17,007 bases of DNA. Source: an uncultured Muribaculaceae bacterium (GTDB taxonomy: Bacteria > Bacteroidota > Bacteroidia > Bacteroidales > Muribaculaceae). This document shows positions 13,172-17,007 of this stretch, piece by piece. The notes under the pieces were generated by a model. The model saw only the letters and a list, made by a program, of their open reading frames with translations. It was not told the origin of the DNA and searched no databases. Location: contig CAJUKE010000034.1 of NCBI GenBank assembly GCA_910587075.1, forward strand, positions 1-17,007. Direction: 5' to 3'. The first letter of the stretch is position 1, and the number at the start of each line of letters is the position of its first letter. The translations under genes were made by a program, and so were the position numbers.

Positions 13172-14242
13172 TCAATCGGCATATACAGGGGAGATTCCAG
13201 CACTTTCATTTGTTTTCATATTCTTTTGCCAGAATTTCAAGGCATCATTAACCCATCCGTCGGCAACCGTTCCCGTACCGATACCAAATCCATGCCCCAA
13301 TCCATCATAGACGTGAAACTCGGTTGGGATGCCCATCGAGGAAAGACGTTGCAGGCGGTTCCGCATAGTCCGCCAAGACGCGATGCCATCATTTGAGCCA
13401 ACGCATACATAAGTCGGAGCATCATATTGTGATGCTTGTGTATATCCTGTATACTGCATAATTACTGCCGAAGCCTGTGGAATGTCAGTACGGCCCGTCA
13501 ACTGCCGCAAGTATGCCTCATTTCCAAGCACCGCCGACATCCTCGCTCCGGCAGAGCCGCCCCAAAGAGAATAGTCATCGGCCTTAACGCCCAGCTCATC
13601 CGCGTTGTCGTGAATGAATTCTATCGCTTTAGCCAGATCCGAGTAAGGATCGTCGGGCCGGTAGATTAAGGCAAACGCGTTATATCCGGCATTGCTGATG
13701 GCGAGCGAATGAGGGAAACTGTCGTGCATCGCTCCGACATACATAAATCCCCCTCCGGCGTTGGTAATGGCGAACGGCATTCCCGTTGCTCCGCGGAAAA
13801 GAAACAGCCCCGTGTAGGCTTTCGAGGGATCGGCGGCTATTTCCGCGTCGGAATACATCCTGTAGAATATCTGATTACCGGCTTTGGCATCGTTATAGAG
13901 TCGGTTTACAATCTCCACCGTTTTTTCAGCCCGGATATGGCTGTACCATACATATACGCTTGATGAGCTGAGGGCCGCAAGCGTCATCGACCGCGGCACA
14001 TCGCGGTCTACCGGGAATAGAAGGTGGCCGAAATCCCCGAATGCGGGGTTGGAGACGACGTCGCCTACCGTCGACGACGCGGTAAAAGCATTCTCAGCTT
14101 GGGCGTTCCCGGTCCCGGCGTTTTCCCAGGCCGGTTTCTCACTATTCGGTTTCATTGAGATTTCTTTCATCACGGTATCCTCATCTTCAGAGCACGCGGC
14201 GAAAAGAAGAATCGCTGACAACAGAAACAGGTTCATTCTCAT
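13172..14242 (-). CDS. lipoprotein alpha/beta hydrolase (esterase/lipase type)
   Basis: A 356-residue surface or periplasmic lipoprotein. The signal MRMNLFLLSAILLFAAC ends in a lipobox with Cys17 as the lipid attachment site, followed by an acidic stretch (SEDED) that in Bacteroidetes can favour export to the cell surface. The hydrolase fold shows an oxyanion-hole-type NAGGGFM (about 161), nucleophile Ser230 in WGGSAGA, Asp285 in VGSNDG and His317 in GLGHGFGIG, so the triad is complete. The layout resembles bacterial carbohydrate or acyl esterases of the BD-FAE/acetyl-xylan-esterase type, but the residues between the signal and about 70 match nothing I know. The substrate is unknown. Confidence 0.85.
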   Translation of the reverse strand: MRMNLFLLSAILLFAACSEDEDTVMKEISMKPNSEKPAWENAGTGNAQAENAFTASSTVGDVVSNPAFGDFGHLLFPVDRDVPRSMTLAALSSSSVYVWYSHIRAEKTVEIVNRLYNDAKAGNQIFYRMYSDAEIAADPSKAYTGLFLFRGATGMPFAITNAGGGFMYVGAMHDSFPHSLAISNAGYNAFALIYRPDDPYSDLAKAIEFIHDNADELGVKADDYSLWGGSAGARMSAVLGNEAYLRQLTGRTDIPQASAVIMQYTGYTQASQYDAPTYVCVGSNDGIASWRTMRNRLQRLSSMGIPTEFHVYDGLGHGFGIGTGTVADGWVNDALKFWQKNMKTNESAGISPVYAD

Positions 14243-14365
14243 ACCAAAGACACAACTAAGTGGGGTTTTAAATACGCGAATTTACTATTGCCGCCTCAGA
14301 TTAAGGTCACAAAGATTTCCGTGAGTTCTTCCCTTTTTACCGAAAAGACCACCGTAGACAAATAT

Positions 14366-14403
14366 GGCGGCATAAGCCGGTATATTCCGGGACTTATGCC
14401 GCC
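14366..14403. repeat. long hairpin between the cupin and hydrolase genes
   Basis: GGCGGCATAAG (14366-14376) and CTTATGCCGCC (14393-14403) form a perfect 11-bp stem, with CCGG/CCGG able to pair inside. It lies between two minus-strand genes, 76 bases past the cupin stop. There is no clean T run on either side, so it may be a weak terminator, an mRNA-stabilising hairpin or a dispersed palindrome. The rest of the 236-base gap shows nothing else clear. Confidence 0.5.
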
Positions 14404-14478
14404 TATTATCGCAAGATACGTAAGTGGTTGTTTAAATTAAACCGCTGATAAATAATAATTTGACCGGCTACTCATGGG

Positions 14479-14817
14479 TTAAAGATAGTCTTCGCGATGG
14501 GGCGTGAAAACGTCAATTACCTCGCCCCCGTCGAGCACCTCGAACGAATGAGGCGTGTTGCCGGGTATAGCGTATGTGTCGCCCGGTCCCATTATCGCGT
14601 CAACCTTCTGCTCGCCGTCGATTATGAGACGGTACTTGCCGGAAATCACATAGCCGCATTGTTCATGGGGATGGGTGTGGAGCGTGGCGAAGTTACCTTT
14701 CTCGTAGTTCATTTTAGTCACCATTGACTTCTCTCCAACCGCGAGGGAGTCAAGGTTAACGCCTTTGAAAGTTTTTTTGAGCGCGTCTTCGCTCCTGACA
14801 AACGTTTTTATCTTCAT
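14479..14817 (-). CDS. cupin-domain protein (KdgF-like)
   Basis: A 112-residue single-domain cupin. Motif one is HTHPHEQCGYVISGKYRLII and motif two is PGDTYAIPGNTPHSFEVL, giving putative metal ligands His47, His49, Gln53 and His90, as in KdgF-type cupins involved in uronate metabolism. The end VFTPHREDYL is typical of the family. There is no signal peptide, so it acts in the cytoplasm. The cupin is 42 bases downstream of the MarR-GNAT gene and may be in its operon. No other sugar-acid genes lie nearby, so the KdgF role is a family guess only. Confidence 0.85.
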   Translation of the reverse strand: MKIKTFVRSEDALKKTFKGVNLDSLAVGEKSMVTKMNYEKGNFATLHTHPHEQCGYVISGKYRLIIDGEQKVDAIMGPGDTYAIPGNTPHSFEVLDGGEVIDVFTPHREDYL

Positions 14818-14859
14818 GAGTGACTCTGCTTTGTGAATAATTCAGATTGTGATTGAGAA

Positions 14860-15813
14860 TCAAAGAGGAAGCTCCATCTGTATGTCGCCGCGCGCGTAGG
14901 CCGGATGATATTCGGGAAGTTCCTTGAATCCGAGTTTGCGGTATAGGGCTATCGCGGGCTTGAGGCGCGTGTTGCTTTCGAGAAACAGCATCTCGCCACC
15001 AAGCTCGCGCGCCTTGTCGATTACGGCGGCGCAGAGTCGGCGTCCCACCCCTTTTCGCTGTATGGAATTGTCGACCGCGAGCTTAGCGAGCTCGAAGTCG
15101 TAGGCTGACTCTTCCGGCATCGGGCACAGGGCGCATACCCCCACCGGGAAGCCGTTGTACAGCGCCACGAATATGTGACCACCTTTGTCAAGTATATGCT
15201 TCTCAGGATTTTCCAGCACCTCTATATCGTGGGTTTCCAACTCCCAGTAGCGCTCAATCCATTCGCGGTTAAGCTCGTAGAACGCTTTTTTGTACAGAGG
15301 CCGGTATCCTACGATTTCCACCTCCGAATGCTCGCGGCGCGCTTTGATGGCCCGGACTCTTTCGAGCATTGATTCGCGTCCGAGAGCCTTCTCCCAGTCG
15401 GCGATGGCTGCCCACAGATCGTTGTCGCACTCAGCTGAAATCTCCTCCACGGCCCGCTCGACATCGCGCAGCTGCGCTATAAGCTCTTGCGAGATGCCTT
15501 TCCCATGCTCCGTGAGCGTGATAAGCGTGCGCCTGCGGTCCGGGCAGTCGTCAACCTCCGCGACCAATCCCGCGGCCATCATTTCCTTCACTATGGTGCT
15601 TACCGAAGGGTGCGACTGCCCGATTTCCTTGGCGATAGCGGTCACGCTCTTAGGCCGCTCGTCGGTAAGCGAGTAGAACACGGGGAACCATTTGGGCTTG
15701 ATGTCAACTCCATAAAGCCCGTATATGCTCGCGGCGTCGCGCGTCAGAGTTTCGGTCAATACCCTCAACCGGCTGCCGATAGCCATTTTGCCTGTTCGCT
15801 CGAAGAAATCCAT
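14860..15813 (-). CDS. MarR-type regulator fused to a GNAT acetyltransferase
   Basis: A 317-residue two-domain protein. Residues about 1-150 are a MarR winged helix: HTH around KSVTAIAKEIGQSHPSVSTI and the wing DDCPDRRRTLITLT. Residues about 165-317 are a GNAT N-acetyltransferase, with the acetyl-CoA loop QRKGVGRRL at 252-260, the strand LFLESNTRLKPAIALYRKLG near 285-305 and the closing GDIQMELPL. The MarR-GNAT order is a known fusion, and the acetyltransferase may respond to or modify the ligand of the regulator. A perfect 16-bp palindrome lies 21 bases upstream of the start and is the natural site for autoregulation. The start is supported because the HTH domain has its normal leading helices. 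Confidence 0.9.
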   Translation of the reverse strand: MDFFERTGKMAIGSRLRVLTETLTRDAASIYGLYGVDIKPKWFPVFYSLTDERPKSVTAIAKEIGQSHPSVSTIVKEMMAAGLVAEVDDCPDRRRTLITLTEHGKGISQELIAQLRDVERAVEEISAECDNDLWAAIADWEKALGRESMLERVRAIKARREHSEVEIVGYRPLYKKAFYELNREWIERYWELETHDIEVLENPEKHILDKGGHIFVALYNGFPVGVCALCPMPEESAYDFELAKLAVDNSIQRKGVGRRLCAAVIDKARELGGEMLFLESNTRLKPAIALYRKLGFKELPEYHPAYARGDIQMELPL

Positions 15814-15834
15814 ATCAGAAATCCGTATTTAATT

Positions 15835-15850
15835 GCGTAATTAATTACGC
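15835..15850. promoter_or_regulatory. perfect 16-bp palindrome, probable MarR-type operator
   Basis: GCGTAATTAATTACGC is a perfect inverted repeat 21 bases upstream of the MarR-GNAT start codon (15813) and 86 bases downstream of the preceding AraC gene stop. MarR proteins bind such 16-20 bp palindromes over their own promoters. No obvious TAnnTTTG element could be placed next to it. Confidence 0.6.
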
Positions 15851-15935
15851 GAATTTATAACATATTTCCGAATTGGCCAAATTCCCGAAAAAAGCAGTTT
15901 GATGCTATTCTTAGAACCCGCTTAATAACAGGCGC

Positions 15936-16751
15936 TTATTCGCGGTAGTCTGATGGACTCATCCCGAGGTTGTTCTGGACGTAGCGGCTGAAATAGCCGG
16001 GCGATGAGAAATTGAACATATCGGAAATCTGCACGAAGGTCAGGCTTTTGTCGCGGAGCTGGCGGGAGATGTCGAGCGAGGTGTAGCGGTTTATCCAGAA
16101 ATTGGCCGAGTGGCCACTCACTTTCTTGCAGATTTCCGATAGATATTTAGGGGTTATACAGAGCTCGGAGGCATAATAAGTCACCTCGCGGTGTTCCCTG
16201 TAGATACCGCTGTCGAGCAAGGCGAAAAACTTATTCATCACCGCGGCGTATTGAGGCGTAATTGAGTCCTCACCGTAGTTGAACGCGTGGAAATCGAAGA
16301 AATCAAGAATCATCAGTTGCACGGCACAGCGGATACTCTCCTCATAGAAAACGAACCCGGTGGTATCGTAGCGGTACTTGACCCCTTGAAAGTCCTGGAA
16401 GCAGAGCGCGAACTGAGCGTCGTTTAGGCTCATGACCGGATTCATGAACAAGGCGAGTTGCCCCTTCATGCCGTAGTTCGACTGCGGCGTGCAATGTTCC
16501 ACGAACCCCGAGTCAATGTAGATGACCATTACCAGAAAATCTTCCGACGGGCGCATATTGTCGACCAACCCACCTTTGCGCACAATCATCAGATCGTGCC
16601 GCCCGAAAGTGAAATGCTTCCCGTTGAAATCAAACTCCATGCTCCCGTCAAGACACAAAGCGTGAGCGAGGTAGCCTTCCATTTTTTCGGAGGCGATCTC
16701 GCTCAGGGAGTCGGTAATGATGATTTTGTCAAAAAACTTCTCGTCTGCCAT
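15936..16751 (-). CDS. AraC-family transcriptional regulator
   Basis: A 271-residue protein with an N-terminal cupin-like sensing half (DFNGKHFTFGRHDLMIVRKG) and a C-terminal AraC/XylS DNA-binding domain. The first HTH is at about 192-212 (YYASELCITPKYLSEICKKV). The second is at about 238-262 (LTFVQISDMFNFSSPGYFSR), followed by YVQNNLGMSPSDYRE at the very end, the usual AraC signature. Length is normal. It is the first of the minus-strand genes visible here, 122 bases upstream of the MarR-GNAT gene. Its upstream region carries inverted and phased repeats, so its own expression is probably controlled in detail. The ligand is unknown. Confidence 0.92.
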   Translation of the reverse strand: MADEKFFDKIIITDSLSEIASEKMEGYLAHALCLDGSMEFDFNGKHFTFGRHDLMIVRKGGLVDNMRPSEDFLVMVIYIDSGFVEHCTPQSNYGMKGQLALFMNPVMSLNDAQFALCFQDFQGVKYRYDTTGFVFYEESIRCAVQLMILDFFDFHAFNYGEDSITPQYAAVMNKFFALLDSGIYREHREVTYYASELCITPKYLSEICKKVSGHSANFWINRYTSLDISRQLRDKSLTFVQISDMFNFSSPGYFSRYVQNNLGMSPSDYRE

Positions 16752-16773
16752 AATTTGCCCTTTAAGTGGCTCG

Positions 16774-16938
16774 AATAAATGATTTAATGTTTATTTCGGA
16801 AGGATTTTGCGATGGATTTCGCAAGTTGAAGAGGGAGCGATGCGGGCATCGTGACCGATGAAACTTGGCGAAAGACGCGCGAAAGACGACGAAAGAAACA
16901 TTTCTCAAATAGCCACTGAATACATTAAATCATTTATT
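16774..16938. repeat. 17-bp inverted repeat pair upstream of the AraC gene
   Basis: AATAAATGATTTAATGT (16774-16790) and its exact complement ACATTAAATCATTTATT (16922-16938) face each other across 131 bases. Each copy also lies inside a smaller local dyad (CGAATAAA...TTTATTTCG on the left; CTCAAATA at 16904-16911 with TATTTGAG at 16935-16942 on the right). Between them lie three CGAAAGA copies at 16869, 16880 and 16890, at steps of 11 and 10 bases. The pair could be two copies of an operator joined by a DNA loop. Confidence 0.6.
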
Positions 16939-16955
16939 TGAGACACTTATATTGG

Positions 16956-16963
16956 CAAAGTTA
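16956..16963 (-). promoter_or_regulatory. predicted -7 element for the AraC gene
   Basis: On the minus strand TAACTTTG matches the Bacteroidetes TAnnTTTG consensus. No convincing -33 element is visible. If used, the transcript would begin near 16949 and have a leader of about 200 bases containing the inverted and phased repeats. Confidence 0.45.
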
Positions 16964-17007
16964 CGAATTATTTTTGAAATTTCATATCCAGCCACTCGGC
17001 TACGAGT

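Overview
The window looks like a Bacteroidales chromosome segment, probably a gut member. The evidence is the gene repertoire (an ECF sigma factor operon with an outer-membrane receptor, a lipoprotein hydrolase, a MarR-GNAT fusion) and Bacteroidetes-type promoters (TTTG, 19-21 bases, TAnnTTTG) in front of several genes. An accessory, foreign-looking half (about 250-7700) is followed by an ordinary chromosomal half (about 7700-17007).

Accessory half. The left edge holds the last 80 codons of a protein ending in a winged helix. A small minus-strand phage head module follows: a prohead protease with a scaffold-like tail (1693-2820), the major capsid protein (805-1680) and a small frameshifted ORF (614-786), closed by a terminator at 535-580. 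No portal, terminase, tail or integrase gene is visible. The protease carries an in-frame TAA at 2677-2679, so this is either a decaying prophage/satellite remnant or a gene now translated from the ATG directly behind the stop. Facing the head genes across a control region (2879-3219) are two plus-strand genes, an unknown coiled-coil protein (3220-3714) and a tandem-HTH protein (3793-4278). The control region has two divergent promoters, a 31-bp dyad, three TTACATGT sites and a short leader with its own terminator, and it resembles a phage or satellite switch. An AT-rich stretch with a helically phased ATTAAAG array then leads into a membrane-anchored KAP-family P-loop NTPase (about 4796-7195), a plausible phage-defence gene. 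A 530-base region without a confident gene (7196-7725) closes this half and carries two terminators.

Chromosomal half. A short-chain dehydrogenase (7726-8412) precedes a tight four-gene operon: ECF sigma factor, single-pass anti-sigma-like protein, small exported protein and TonB-dependent receptor-type barrel (8516-12017). A candidate self-regulated ECF promoter sits at 8475-8502 and a perfect 13-bp terminator hairpin ends the operon at 12044-12073. The rest is on the minus strand: an aldo/keto reductase (12088-13080), a lipoprotein alpha/beta hydrolase (13172-14242), a cupin (14479-14817), a MarR-GNAT fusion (14860-15813) with a perfect 16-bp palindrome before its start, and an AraC-type regulator (15936-16751) whose upstream region is rich in inverted and phased repeats.

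The likeliest undescribed system is the isolated protease-capsid operon with its divergent switch and two small partners, next to the KAP gene. The lesions in the protease and in the small ORF argue that it may no longer be functional in this genome.
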